DNA of 64,000 bases from Drosophila pseudoobscura (GCF_009870125.1 NC_046679.1:24676001-24740000), one strand, 5' to 3'; positions 1 through 12,028 are shown, counted from the first letter of the stretch. Program-made: numbers and translations. Notes: generated by a model not told the origin, from the letters alone.

Positions 1-640
1 GGAGGCATATGCTTCACTGCACGTTCTGTGAAAAAGTTTGTTGCCTAAGTCATTTGTCTTTGCCCGTTGTCAGTGGATTTTGAATGGCCCCTGAATGGCA
101 TACCCTAACTGGCGGGCAATCTTTGACTTGGCAATGTGTTTGTAAGAATAGAATGGATATAGGAATGGATAATATAGTAAATAGGATAATAGATTACTTA
201 ACAAAATAACAACTGCCTTATTTTACTTAGTGTATATACAAATCGGTAGCTTTGGAGAAGATCTCGAGGGCAAAGAAAAAACATCTTATCTAAAATAGTG
301 TAGATCCAAATCGTCACAGTGTTCCCTCTACTTGTTGGTCTTGAAAAGCGCCTGTTGATTGTAGATGGTTCAGTGATTATTTTTATTGGGTTTTCCATGA
401 TCTTGATCGTCCGGCCCTCAAAAAAAATGATAATTTTGGGCTGGCTGAAAAATTAACGCATTCTGAGGCCCAGTCAAGCAGCGCCGTATTGTCCGCTGCG
501 ATTATTATATTGTGTCTTTTGGATCTGGGGGGGCATTCCCAGATTTCGTCACAAACTGGTTTCGCTTTCGGTCGTGTTTGTTCTGCAATTTGCGTAGAAT
601 CCACTTGGCAATGCGTGCCGCGTAGTTGTAGCTTCTTGCT
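1..640. other. Intergenic DNA upstream of the first glycine-rich gene
   Basis: No coding sequence is convincing here. The short open frames on both strands have no recognisable domain, no signal peptide and no codon pattern. The stretch is AT-rich and leads into the TATA-containing promoter of the downstream gene, so proximal control elements of that gene are the likeliest content. Confidence 0.5.
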
Positions 641-657
641 GAGATTCGGATTCGGGG

Positions 658-664
658 TATAAAA
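658..664 (+). promoter_or_regulatory. TATA box of the glycine-rich secreted protein gene
   Basis: A perfect TATAAAA lies 58 bases before the ATG at 722. A transcription start about 30 bases downstream, near 688-692, would give a short 5' leader of roughly 30 bases. That layout is typical of TATA-driven, tissue-restricted Drosophila genes such as cuticle and eggshell genes. Confidence 0.65.
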
Positions 665-721
665 GCTTCGGGCACTTCACAATTGCAATTTAGTTTCATA
701 CAAGAAGCCCTCGATATCGGC

Positions 722-1270
722 ATGTCTCTGTTTCCTGTGAGTTGTGTAAGTGTTTCTCTGCGCTTGGACCCCTCGTTGGGATGCACCTGCTCATTATTGG
801 TTTGCTCTCCTCTTTAGCTGCTGGTCGTTTTGCTGGTCGCCGGTCATGGTCAGGCGGCACCGGCTCCAGTCCCCGTCAAGGCTGAGGGACGCACTTTTGG
901 CCTCTTGGGCGGCGGATTCGGTGGGAGTGTTGGACTCAGCGCTGGAGTTGGCCTAGGCGGAGGCCTGTACAGCGGCTTTGGAGGCGGCGGCGGCTACCCA
1001 GGTGGCTATGCTAGTGGCTATCCAGGAGGCTACGGTGGGGGCTATTCTGGCTATCCCGGAGGATACGGCGGCGGTTATTCTGGCTATCCTGGCGATGGAT
1101 ACTCTGGCTTTGGACACAGGCCCCATCATCATAATCACGGCGGATTCTATCCCGGCGGCGGGTCATACTACAACCAGGGTGGATCCTACGGGGGTCACTA
1201 CAGTCAGTCGCAGTACTCCAATGGGTACCATAACGGGGGCTACGGCGGCGGTGGGGGTTTCTTCGGTTAA
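722..1270 (+). CDS. Secreted glycine/tyrosine-rich protein, two exons
   Basis: Predicted exons are 722-736 and 818-1270, separated by an 81-base phase-0 intron (donor GTGAGT at 737, acceptor TTTAG ending at 817). The tiny first exon encodes MSLFP and joins LLVVLLVAGHGQA in exon 2, giving a classic signal peptide of about 18-20 residues; this is why I chose the start at 722. The mature part is low complexity: GGGFGG and GLGGGL runs, then several tandem copies of a GYPGGYGGGYS-type repeat, then His-rich and Ser/Tyr/Gln-rich Gly segments ending GGGGGFFG. The product is about 155 residues. Such proteins are found in insect cuticle, chorion, silk-like secretions and some antimicrobial peptides, and I cannot tell which applies. 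No cysteines or chitin-binding R&R consensus are visible. The reading frame and splice pair are strong; the function is unknown. Confidence 0.8.
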
Positions 1271-3081
1271 ACGTAAACCTCTGCTGAGGCTGTGATCCAT
1301 CTGTCTAGTTAAGTGCCTTATTATTTGTACGAGTACCTCCGGCAAAGATTGTAAAATACACAAAAAAACCGAAATATTAAGTTCGAAATCCGGTTTCTCT
1401 GGGAATACATACCATTGTCCTTGGGGCTACTTTTTTGCGGTTCCCTCGCTCTTTTAATGTACCGAACGAGACGTGCATAAATTTAATGGGCATAGATCCG
1501 AGATTTACGAGTATGTGTGTGGCATGGGGCATGACTAAGCTATTGCCTGGGCATGGTCTGGGGTTTTCCTCAACCCGATCTTTCCTTCGCTAAAGGGAAC
1601 GCATGTTGGCCAGTCTAAAATGATTATTTTTATAAGTTTTGGTCTGAAATTTTGCTACCAATTGAACCATTTCCTTATGGCAATTGCGTGCACATTCAAT
1701 TAAATTAATTTTGTGTTCTTACGCCTTCGATTTGGACTGTATATGTATACATATATATACATTTTAATCATTCTAAGACATATTTGGCCGAATGAATCTG
1801 TATCTATATTTTTGTTCGGAATTTATATGTACATATGTATGTATGTACAGTGGTGTTCATACACTTAAGCCACAAGAACTACACCAAGAATTTAAGCGAA
1901 AATCAAGAAAAGTTTTTATTTTACAGCTCCCATTTTTTGTTTCAAATTAGTTCTATATGTCACTGTTTTAATACAATAACAACCAAATTATAAAAATATA
2001 TAGTCAGCGAAATAATTAAAAAATCTGAAACCATCTCCAAAATGTCCTGCTCATATACTTAAGCCCCTTAGAAAAAAGGTTAAAAAAGTTACAATTTGCC
2101 CAGTATTCCTAGTATCGCATCGGGCTTAGGTCCCCTGGTAAAGATTCAAGGCATTATGCACGGCGAATGTATATGTACTTGATTAAGTAGGGTCTAAGGG
2201 TTGGGGCCCTATCCCTATATTGCTTCTCTTGTTGGTTCTTTTGAAAATCTTTCAGTCAGCTGCCCGTTCAAGAAAGTGGTTTCTCAAATTGGCAAAAATC
2301 AAATCCTAATGTTCATACATTCAGTGGAAAGACTTAGAACAAAAGATTGAAGCTAGGTCTAGTACTTCAATCTGTTTTGGAAAAAGCTATTAAACAAGGG
2401 AATCTAAATGGCGTAATATGCCACATAATATGAATGCCATTCTTATTTGCGCTGATAATAACTTAGCATTCCGGGGATCTTCGAACAATTAAGATAATGA
2501 TCCAGAGATACGTTCTCACATTGCGTCAAAGCATCCAAGAGAAGTAACGTTTTTTTTCAAACACAGCTGAAAATTAAATGATAGAAATACTTTCAAGTAA
2601 AGTAATTTTGCAAGATATAAGTATTGGGATATTGATACTAAAGTTAAAACAAACAGAAAAATGCGGAGACAATTTGAGTATATAGTACTGTTGTTGAAAG
2701 TGAAAACATATCTGAGACTGATCGATTTCGGATGAAATTTTTGGATTCAATAGATCTCATCATTCAGCAACTAAAAGGGAGATTTGAAGCCCTTCATAAT
2801 GTTTCAGTGCAAACCAAATAGATCCCGCTTTCTACAATAACTTTTCTTGAATTTTTGCTCAAGAGCAAATTTTTCTCGACACGACGTTTCTGATCGTTTC
2901 CTGCAGAGTACTTGTGGAGCACTTAATACCTGATTATATATGTAGATATAGCATTTGTAATCTTGGTGTTTTGTTTTTAATTCGTTCTTATTTTATTTCC
3001 TAACAGATACTCGTAATCACATTTTAACTACATCTCTACACATAGTATGAATGGGATGGGTGAATGACCGTGAGGGGTGGC
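1271..3081. other. AT-rich intergenic DNA between two convergent genes, with transposon debris
   Basis: The first 100 bases are probably 3' UTR of the upstream gene. From about 1848 the sequence has a transposon-like start (CAGTGGTGTTCATACAC). A related word, CATATACTTAAGCC, recurs about 195 bases later, near 2052, and decayed transposase-like coding follows. The last part, to 3081, probably contains the 3' UTR of the minus-strand gene. Confidence 0.5.
2235..2830 (+). pseudogene. Decayed hAT-type (ZMYM/ZBED-like) transposase fragment
   Basis: Conceptual translation across several stops gives pieces that follow the order of hAT-family transposases. These are a QWKDLEQKIEA block near 2319, then a segment reading ILICADNNLAFRGSSN near 2436-2484, then a DPEIRSHIASKHPREVTFFS-like block to about 2560. 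The family usually reads NLAFRG followed by DP...EH and VTYFSP in this order. Stops and frameshifts are numerous, so this is a dead copy. The CAGTGGTG at 1848 could be its left terminal repeat, but no matching right terminus was found. The family assignment rests on recalled motifs and needs a translated search. Confidence 0.5.
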
Positions 3082-4095
3082 TCATCCGTAGCTACTCCGC
3101 TGATTGCTCCTCGACCGATACGCGCCCGTTTGGTAGACCGGTTGCACCTGTCCTGTGAGCTGTTGGATGATCCCATTCACAGTGGTTGCTACGCCGCCAA
3201 CCAGTTGGGCAGGCGTCACAGGCGGCTGCAAAGGATAGTGTGAGAGGGAGGGATTCATGTTCATTCATCGATAGTCACGACTTACCGCTCCAGCTGAATC
3301 GTAGTAGACCCGATTGGGGACGGGTCGGCGCACTGGAGGCGCGGCATAGCTGGGATCCACGGCAGGATCGCTCTGTAAGTCCCCGCCGGCCGAAGGAGGA
3401 CGGATAGGATCCGACAAGGGAACACCCGGCACAGTCGCGGCTCCAAGCACACCAGGAGCGAACAACGACAGCCACGTGGCGAAGGGAGCATACGGACGGA
3501 CTGGCACGGGGTAGGGTGCCACGGGTGGTGGAATGGGATCTGAGAGCAGACCACCACCAAGACCACCGCCAAGACCACCGCCAAGACCACCGCCAAAACC
3601 ACCTCCCAGACCGCCACCGCCACGACATCCTCCTTGATAGACTTTGTACACATTCACATCGAAGAGGAAACGTCCTTGCTCTTCCGGATCCTTCTGGCCG
3701 CTCTTGACATCGCGTCCAAAGGGTGAGCAGGGATTGCCGTATCCGCCATATCCGCCATAACCGCCGTATCCGCCATATCCGCCATACCCGCCATATCCCA
3801 GATAAGGACGAGCCAATTTCCTGAGCTTCTTCTTGAGCAGCAAAGTCCTCTCATCACCGCCGGACTCATCGAGTTCCTGGTTAGATGCGCCCGCAAACTT
3901 GGCATTCTCCGTGTCCGATTTGGTAGCCGCGGTGGCACCGCTCTCCCGCGAGTGTCGGTTGCTCTGGGATTGAGGGACGGTGTTGTATGAGTAAGGCGAG
4001 GGCCTTCTCCTGGGATAATCGTAGCTGTAGCTCCGTGAATAGGCCACGGAGCAGCTGAGGAGGGCTCCTAGAAGGAGGACAAGCAGTAGCTGCAT
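3082..4095 (-). CDS. Secreted Gly/Tyr/Pro-rich protein, two exons
   Basis: Read on the minus strand, exon 1 is 4095-3286 and exon 2 is 3225-3082. They are joined across a 60-base phase-0 intron (donor GTAAGT, acceptor TTTGCAG). The open frame extends upstream, but the ATG at 4095 is chosen because it begins a clear signal peptide, MQLLLVLLLGALLSCSVAYS. The predicted protein is about 317 residues. Visible parts are a basic Tyr/Ser/Pro segment, a charged Glu/Asp-Lys region (SGGDERTLLLKKKLRKL), a tandem YGGYGG block near residues 100-120, a Cys-containing DVNVYKVYQGGCRGG segment, then GGGLGGG repeats and a Pro-rich tail with PVAPYPVPVRPYAP. This could be a structural extracellular, eggshell or cuticle protein. 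It is convergent with the gene at 722-1270 and shares its Gly-rich style, but the two do not look like simple duplicates. Confidence 0.8.
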
Positions 4096-4662
4096 GTCGA
4101 GGATACGCGGATTCACTGAGTCGAAGACTTCTGCTCGGTTGGCTGGATGGGCACGAACTATTCCTCTACTGTGGAGCATGCCCCAACTTATCACCTCGCC
4201 GATGTGCAAAAAAAACCACTCCAATTTGGCAAATTTGTTGCTCTTCCCTTAGAAGGCAGCTCGGCAGACACTGACGATTGCATAATGCCCTTTTTTTATT
4301 GGCTCCCATTTATCCAGCGCATTGTTTTGATATGGTAATCTAGGCCGCCCACCCAACCCAAGCCCAACCGCCGGCATCATCATCATTATACGCGCCCACA
4401 TGTGGCACAATAATAGCAAAGGGAAACCAGCAACAAAAAAACATGTTACACTCTGCGACTCGTGTGCATTGACCTGTGTCAACCAACGCTGGCAGCTCTG
4501 AAGCTCTCACCCGTTGTAGTTTTTGGCCAAAAACGTATTTCTGCCAAAAATGTAATAGGAAAAGTGGGTCAATGTCGCATGACGCTTCTGCCGCTGCTCT
4601 GGGAATGAATCTAATTAGTTGTGGGGGGATTTACGGATCCATCTAACATTAATCACAATTTT
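4096..4662. other. Upstream DNA of the minus-strand glycine-rich gene
   Basis: Presumed 5' UTR and promoter of the gene starting at 4095, reading leftward. I see no clear TATA box on the minus strand and no convincing coding sequence. A CAT trinucleotide run lies near 4376-4385. Confidence 0.4.
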
Positions 4663-7600
4663 TATACCCGATACTCAAAATGAGTATTGGGGTATATTAG
4701 ATTTGTGGTAAAAGTGAATGTGTGTAACGTCCAGAAGGAATCGTTTCCGACCCCATAAAGTATATATATTCTTGATCAGCATCAATAGCCGAGTCGATTG
4801 AGCCATGTCTGTCTGTCCGTCTGTCCGTCCGTCCGTCTGTCCGTCCCCTTCAGCGCCTAATGCTCAAAGACTATAAGAGCTAGAGCAACGATGTTTTGGA
4901 TCCAGACTTCTGTGATATGTCACTGCTCCAAAAATATTTCAAAACTTTGCCCCGCCCACTTCCGCCCCCACAAAGGGCGAAAATCTGTGGCATCACGATA
5001 AAACCAAAAACGCAGAATCGTAGAGAATGACCATATCTTTTAGACTGCAGAATCTGAATTGGATCGTATTATTATTATAGCCAGCAGCAAGAAAACAATT
5101 TAATTTTTTCTCGCCCTGTCTCTCTCTCTAACACACACGTAGCATAGGCGGCTTTGCTTAGAGTAAAACATTAGCGCCTAGATCTCAGAGACTATAAAAG
5201 CTAGAGCAACCAAATTTGGTATCCACACTCCTAATATATCAGACCGAGACGAGTTTGTTTCAAAATTTCGCCACACCCCCTTCCGGCCCCACAAAGGATG
5301 CAAATCTGGGGATATTCACAAATCTCAGAGTGTATTAAGGCTAGAGTAACCAAATTTAGTGTCCGTACTCCTGTTAGATCTCACTATAAAACGTATATCT
5401 CAAAATTTCGCCCCACCCCCTTCCGCCCCCTCAAAGAACGAAAATCTGTTGCATCCACAATATTGCACATTCGAGAAAACTAAAAACGCAGAATCATAAA
5501 TAATGACCATATCTATCAGGTTGCTGAATCTGGATCAGATCGGATCATTTTTATAGCCAAAGGAAACAAATCAATTTGCAGTGGCTACGCAGCGCCCGAC
5601 GTCACGCACAGACTGATTTTCTGTCTCTCTCGCACGCACAATTATAATAACAATTATTCAAAAAAATCAAAAATAACAATTATAATAACAATTATTCAAT
5701 AAAAATCAAGAATAACAGTTATAATAACAATTATTCAATAAAAATCAAGAATAACAGTTATAATAACAATTATTCAAAAAAATCAAGAATAACAATTATA
5801 ATAACAATTATACAATAAAAATCAAGAATAACGATTATAATAACAATTATTCAATAAAAATCCAGAATAACAATTATAATAACAATTATTCAAAAAAATC
5901 AAGAATAACAGTTATAATAACAATTATTAAAAAAAATCAAGAATAACAGTTATAATAACAATTATTCAATAAAAATCAAGAATAACAGTTATAATAACAA
6001 TTATTCAAAAAAATCAAGAATAACAATTATAATAACAATTATACAATAAAAATCAAGAATAACAGTTATAATAACAATTATTCAATAAAAATCAAGAATA
6101 ACAATTATAATAACAATTATTCAAAAAAATCAAGAATAACAATTATAATAACAATTATACAATAAAAATCAAGAATAACGATTATAATAACAATTATTCA
6201 ATAAAAATCAAGAATAACAATTATAATAACAATTATTAAAAAAAATCAAGAATAACAGTTATAATAACAATTATTCAAAAAAATCAAGAATAACAATTAT
6301 AATAACAATTATTCAATAAAAATCAAGAATAACAGTTATAATAACAATTATTCAAAAAAATCAAGAATAACAATTATAATAACAATTATACAATAAAAAT
6401 CAAGAATAACAGTTATAATAACAATTATTCAATAAAAATCAAGAATAACAGTTATAATAACAATTATTCAAAAAAATCAAGAATAACAATTATAATAACA
6501 ATTATACAATAAAAATCAAGAATAACGATTATAATAACAATTATTCAATAAAAATCAAGAATAACAATTATAATAACAATTATTCAAAAAAATCAAGAAT
6601 AACAATTATAATAACAATTATTCAAAAAAATCAAGAATAACAGTTATAATAACAATTATTCAATAAAAATCAAGAATAACAGTTATAATAACAATTATTC
6701 AAAAAAATCAAGAATAACAATTATAATAACAATTAAACAATAAAAATCAAGAATAACAATTATAATAACAATTATTCAAAAAAAATCAAGAATAACAATT
6801 ATAATAACAATTATTCAAAAAAATCAAGAATAACAGTTATAATAACAATTATTAAAAAAAATCAAGAATAACAGTTATAATAACAATTATTCAAAAAAAT
6901 CAAGAATAACAATTATAATAACAATTATTCAATAAAAATCAAGAATAACAATTATAATAACAATTATTCAAAAAAAATCAAGAATAACAATTATAATAAC
7001 AATTATTCAAAAAAATCAAGAATAACAGTTATAATAACAATTATTAAAAAAAATCAAGAATAACAGTTATAATAACAATTATTCAAAAAAATCAAGAATA
7101 ACAATTATAATAACAATTATTCAATAAAAATCAAGAATAACGATTATAATAACAATTATTCAAAAAAATAAAAAATAACAATTATAATAACAATTATTCA
7201 AAAAAATCAAAAATAACAGTTATAATAACAATTATTCAATAAAAATCAAGAATAACGATTATAATAACAATTATTCAATAAAAATCAAGAATAACAGTTA
7301 TAATAACAATTATTCAATAAAAATCAAGAATAACGATTATAATAACAATTATTCAAAAAAATCAAGAATAACAGTTAAAATAACAATTATTCAATAAAAA
7401 TCAAGAATAACAGTTATAATAACAATTATTCAATAAAAATCAAGAATAACGATTATAATAACAATTATTCAATAAAAATCAAGAATAACAGTTATAATAA
7501 CAATTATTCAATAAAAATCAAGAATAACAGTTATAATAACAATTATTCAATAAAAATCAAGAATAACGATTATAATAACAATTATTCAAAAAAATCAAGA

Positions 7601-8944
7601 ATAACAGTTAAAATAACAATTATTCAATAAAAATCAAGAATAACAGTTATAATAACAATTATTCAATAAAAATCAAGAATAACGATTATAATAACAATTA
7701 TTCAATAAAAATCAAGAATAACAGTTATAATAACAATTATTCAATAAAAATCAAGAATAACGATTATAATAACAATTATTCAATAAAAATCAAGAATAAC
7801 AGTTATAATAACAATTATTCAATAAAAATCAAGAATAACGATTATAATAACAATTATTCAAAAAAATCAAGAATAACAGTTATAATAACAATTATTCAAT
7901 AAAAATCAAGAATAACAGTTATAATAACAATTATTCAATAAAAATCAAGAATAACGATTATAATAACAATTATTCAATAAAAATCAAGAATAACAGTTAT
8001 AATAACAATTATTCAATAAAAATCAAGAATAACAGTTATAATAACAATTATTCAATAAAAATATTCAATAAAAATATTCAATAAAAATCAAGAATAACAG
8101 TTATAATAACAATTATTCAATAAAAATCAAGAATAACGATTATAATAACAATTATTCAAAAAAATCAAGAATAACAGTTATAATAACAATTATTCAATAA
8201 AAATCAAGAATAACAGTTATAATAACAATTATTCAATAAAAATCAAGAATAACGATTATAATAACAATTATTCAATAAAAATCAAGAATAACAGTTATAA
8301 TAACAATTATTCAATAAAAATCAAGAATAACGATTATAATAACAATTATTCAAAAAAATCAAAAATAACAATTATAATAACAATTATTCAAAAAAATTAC
8401 AATTATAATAACAATTATTCAATAAAAATCAAGAATAATCAGCATCAATAGCCGAGTCGATTGAGCCCCGTCTGTCTGTCCGTCCCTATAAGCGCCTAGG
8501 GCTCAAAGATTATAAGAGCTAGAGCAACGACATTTTGTATCCAGACTTCTGTAATATGTCACTATTACACATACATTTCAAAATTTCGCCCCACAGGAGG
8601 CGGAAGGGACCTCCACAAAGGACGAAAATATGTGGCATCCACAATATTGAAGATTCCAGAAAACTAAAAACGCGCAATCATAGAGAATGACCAGATTGCT
8701 ATCAGATTGCTGAATCTGGTTCTGATTGGATCATTTTTATAGCCAAAAGGAACAAATCAATTTGCAGTGGCTACGCAGCGCCCGACGTCACGCTCAAACT
8801 GATTTTCTGTCTCTCTCGCACGAACTCTTTGTCGTGCCGTTTAATATTAGCGGCGTCTGCCGGAGAAGAGCCATACTGACTAAGTATCGGGTATAAATGT
8901 AGAGTTGCGGTGTCCGCAGCAACTCACAACGTTCCCCCTCGTTT
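4663..8944 (+). mobile_element. Composite DINE-1/SGM-type (Helitron-related) non-autonomous element
   Basis: The left end TATACCCGATAC (4663) is matched in inverted orientation by GTATCGGGTATA at 8884-8895. After it come a GTTGCGG...CCGCAGCAAC hairpin and the tail CAACGTTCCCCCTCGTTT. The same tail ends a second copy at 45709-46046, which fixes the right border at about 8944. Next to the left end is the hairpin ATACTCAAAATGAGTAT. Inside are the typical Drosophila DINE-1 words TTCTTGATCAGCATCAATAG and CCGAGTCGATTGAGCC, plus CTGTCCGTC repeats. An internal module (CTCAAAGACTATAAGAGC ... CAAAATTTCGCC) is present three times before 5640. A large satellite (5640-8437) sits between a left portion and a second, right portion that restarts at the CAGCATCAATAG word. 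No transposase is encoded. Confidence 0.8.
5640..8437. repeat. Satellite array of 38-39 bp units, about 72 copies
   Basis: Head-to-tail repeats of an AT-rich unit built from CAATAAAAATCAAGAATAAC plus (A/C)(G/A)(T/A)TATAATAACAATTATT. Two length forms alternate, CAATAAAAATC (39 bp) and CAAAAAAATC (38 bp), and three base variants occur at the AACAGT / AACAAT / AACGAT position. Variants recur in blocks, suggesting higher-order duplication of several units at a time. At about 8048-8085 a short CAATAAAAATATT slippage is visible. It ends abruptly in the right half of the surrounding element. Confidence 0.95.
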
Positions 8945-9580
8945 AAGTTGGAAGCACTATCATTTCACGAAATCAGTTGACAACGGATCGTATTAGATTT
9001 GCTTTGAGTCTTCAGCTAAAGATTTACATTATAATTTGGGAAAGCTTAATCTGTTTACATATATTACTATGAATCATGGTGGTGTAATGCAGATTACTAC
9101 ATTTTAAGTTGATATGCCAAGACTGCACCATCAAGTGGCTCATGCGACACCAAACCGGAGCATGACGACCCAAAAGATGAATTTTGGACAAATATTTGAG
9201 GAATATAGAACTTAACTTGCTACAAGAGCCAAGCATGCATTCAAAATTAAAAATATTATGGTACATCTCTTAATCTACTTAATTTCATAATTAAAAGTAC
9301 CCATAATTAAAAGGACGCACTAGATTTAAGTACACACACTCCATATGCTGGTATATCATATACAATTTACTCAAAGCACACATAAAATCGTTAGGCCTTA
9401 CAATAAAATTATTTAAACTTATAACTAGTAAAACAAAACTGTACAAAATGGGAAGAAATAGACCCAGCTGCCTTTGTTCAGAGATTGGAACTAGGATCCG
9501 TATCCAGATAATATAACTTAAAGACTAAGCTGGGAAGTCTGTGCGTTGTATGTGAGGCGCTTCCACTTCCATGCCTCTGG
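8945..9580. other. Probable 3' UTR and flank of sll
   Basis: AT-rich sequence downstream of the sll stop at 9581 (the gene reads leftward). The stretch nearest the stop is presumably 3' UTR, but I cannot choose a polyadenylation site with confidence. No coding sequence or known repeat is recognised. Confidence 0.4.
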
Positions 9581-11159
9581 TTAGACAGCCATTTTGGGTT
9601 TATTAGCCTCGGCCCGTTTGCGCATTGCCCTCAAACGCTGTGTGCAGTAGACGCGCAGAAAGATGGCTACGAAAACGATGAGAACACCAAAGATGCCCAG
9701 AGCCGACACGCTGTGGTGGTAGATGAAACAAGAAAGCATGATGGCTACGGCCTGTGGGGCAGAGGGTAAAACCGATAGAGTGGTTCTGGAGCAGCAGACA
9801 GTTGAATAAACAGAGCCGAAGACTCACCTGACGCAGCGTCATAATGATGGTAAACACAACTGGGCCGAAGACATCAATTGTGTGATAAATAAACAATTGC
9901 CCGACTGCTGAGCAAATGGAGAGCACAACCATATCAAAAACGAATTTCGGATGCTGAAAATAAGACACTTAATACGTGAGGTAGGACTAAATATAATCGT
10001 GTTTGGACATATATACCTCTGTGGCAAAGGACAGGGAGTCCATGAATCCGCCCTGCATCGACAGCGAGGCACCAGTGAAGATCGAGGAGAACAGATTTAC
10101 GCCGCACATCATCTGAAGGGAGGTCATACCGTAGCTCTTGAACAGCGAGCCCTGCCAATTGGCTGTGAAGCTATCGAAGACCATGTACAAAGAGAGCAGG
10201 AATACGCCCGTCAAGGTGGTCACTCCACTGGCTTTGTTGCTGTCTGCCGACCCACTCATGAAAAAGATCATGCCCAGCGAGATTAGCACAGCTGTGGCAT
10301 ACTCGTAAGATTCATACTTGGCCTTCGACATGATCTTGCCCATCACCATGACAGGGATTATTTTGCACGACTTGGCCAGCACCTGAGTGGGAAAGTTGAC
10401 AAATTTAAGAGCCTCATACTGGAACCAGGCGCTCATTATGTTCGAGAACGAGGCGAAGGAGTACTTGTAAAGCGGTGCTCGGTGTCGTGTGGGCGAGGGC
10501 TGCCATTGCAGATAGATGAGGGCCACCATAAAGGCTAGCAATCGGTTGGCAAACACCAAAAATTGCGAATCTTTGAACTTGGAACTCTCACCAGCAAAAT
10601 TCAGATATTTCTGTGTCATGATCTTCTCCTGCAAAACGCCCCAGGTCAAATAGGACACCATTAGGCCGCCAAAGCACCAAAGCAGCTGCACAGCCTCCTG
10701 GGAACTCGTGCGCTTGACCGCCACAGATCCTGCAGATCGTTCCTTATCCGCTGTACTGGCCGCAACATCCAGTGGCTCGTAGGTGGAGTTGCCTGTAATG
10801 CACATGTTGATGGCCGTGTGCAGAATGGTCTTGTTGCCTCTTTCGAGGTAGCCGGTGCGTGCCACATATTTGTATATGAGATAGCCTGGCACAAAGACGC
10901 AACTGTAGCCGAAGCAGTTAACCAACAGTTTTAGAAGCCAGGCATAGTCGGAGTTCTGGGCATCCAGAATCTGCGATAGCGTCACATCCTTGGTGTAGAA
11001 GCCGCCAAGCGAGGCACGCAACAGGTCCGAAAAGAAGTGTATAACCAGCAAGCTGACCACGATAAAGGAGCTGGAATGGTCATCATTAGTCGGGGAGCAA
11101 ATTGTTGATATATCTGTATGTACCCACCATATAATTAGCTCCGGAACTCGATTACTCAT
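9581..11159 (-). CDS. sll: Slalom: Golgi PAPS transporter (SLC35B2-type)
   Basis: Four coding exons on the minus strand: 11159-11128, 11070-10017, 9953-9828 and 9751-9581. Introns are short (57, 63 and 76 bases) with good GT-AG borders, and all joins keep frame. The start ATG at 11159 begins MSNRVPELII; splicing restores LIICSFIVV, as in known slalom. The product is 460 residues, close to the size I recall for D. melanogaster slalom. Hydrophobic helices run throughout, including CSFIVVSLLVIHFFSDLL, LLWCFGGLMVSYLTWGVLQ and FGPVVFTIIMTLRQ. The conserved KSCKIIPVMVMGKI and MSAWFQYEALKFVNFPTQVL blocks are typical of the nucleotide-sugar/PAPS transporter family. The basic C-terminus ends ANKPKMAV. 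Slalom moves 3'-phosphoadenosine 5'-phosphosulfate into the Golgi lumen, feeding sulfation of glycosaminoglycans and proteins and hence Hedgehog, Wingless and dorsoventral signalling. Confidence 0.96.
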
Positions 11160-11627
11160 TTTGTACACGTGCATGTCCCTCTTCTGTTGACACGTCGAAT
11201 TCTATATTCCAGATTGAACTTCTTTAATAAGAATTGAGCGAGCGGTCACGCCTGGGGGCGAATGAATATTTGCCGGCAAACGCAAGTCAAGTGTCAGAGG
11301 TTCAATAACCGCTCAAACTAGTTTTTGCATAATGTGCTCCACGCCAAAAAGAACAGCAGCATCAGCAATTTATTCTGTTGAAGTTTGTTTATACAGCCGC
11401 GGAGGCCGTTTGTCGGGTTGGAGTCTATTGAATGTGCTATGTCTTCTGCTCCAGACGGGTGGCCGGGTTCTGGTTCTGGGAATTGGCTGCTGCTGGCCGG
11501 CAGCCAGCTTTAATTTAGGGCCAGCTAAACAGCTATTTACACAAATTTCCAAATTCCATTTCACCCACTGAATGGTCGGCAGCACTGTAGGGTGGGGATG
11601 GGGGTGGGAATTCAGTCGGAGTAGTAG

Positions 11628-11695
11628 AAATATACCAAAATATACCGTCTCATTTTAAAAATATACCGTAAATATACTGACGAACTCAATATAGC
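11628..11695 (-). promoter_or_regulatory. Cluster of Motif 6-like core-promoter words upstream of sll
   Basis: On the minus strand the sequence reads CAGTATATTTACGG, CGGTATATTTTTAAA, CGGTATATTTTGG and GGTATATTTCT in close succession. These match the Drosophila Motif 6 consensus (GGTATATTTTT-like) seen in TATA-less housekeeping promoters. The cluster lies 470-540 bases upstream of the sll ATG in the correct orientation. Whether it drives sll directly is inferred. Confidence 0.5.
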
Positions 11696-11984
11696 GTCTC
11701 GACACTAACCATATACTGTATGGTTAGTGGTCTCGAAGAACGAACTTAGCCCGCTAAAGCCACCTCTATTTAAATATTCAACTTCTTGAGGTAAATGACG
11801 GAAAATATTAACGTTTGTAAAGTCTTCTTGTAGATCCATGCCATCTTTCACCTTTCGATACCTTTGGAATATTAAAAAAACCTCTTGGTCTACTATGGGT
11901 TAATCGCTCACCTTCAAGGATTTGAAACCATATTCCTCGATTGGAATGAAAAAGAGGGAATGGGCGAGTACAAGGTAACGTAAA

Positions 11985-12028
11985 TTGTGTGACAAAGTGT
12001 GACCGCAGTATTTTTATATATACCAATT
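11985..12028 (-). promoter_or_regulatory. Motif 1 plus Motif 6-like pair, minus strand
   Basis: On the minus strand this reads GGTATATATAAAAATACTGC followed by GGTCACACTTTG. GGTCACACT is the core of Motif 1, the M1BP site that replaces TATA at many constitutive Drosophila promoters. Its partner resembles Motif 6. The pair points toward sll about 0.83 kb away. Confidence 0.5.

Noticed and set aside
505..786. Minus-strand open frame of 93 codons over the first gene's promoter
   Set aside because: It overlaps the TATA box and first exon of the + strand gene in antisense, has no signal peptide or domain, and looks like chance.
5640..8437. CRISPR-like array
   Set aside because: Units are contiguous with no unique spacers, and the host is clearly an insect; this is a satellite.
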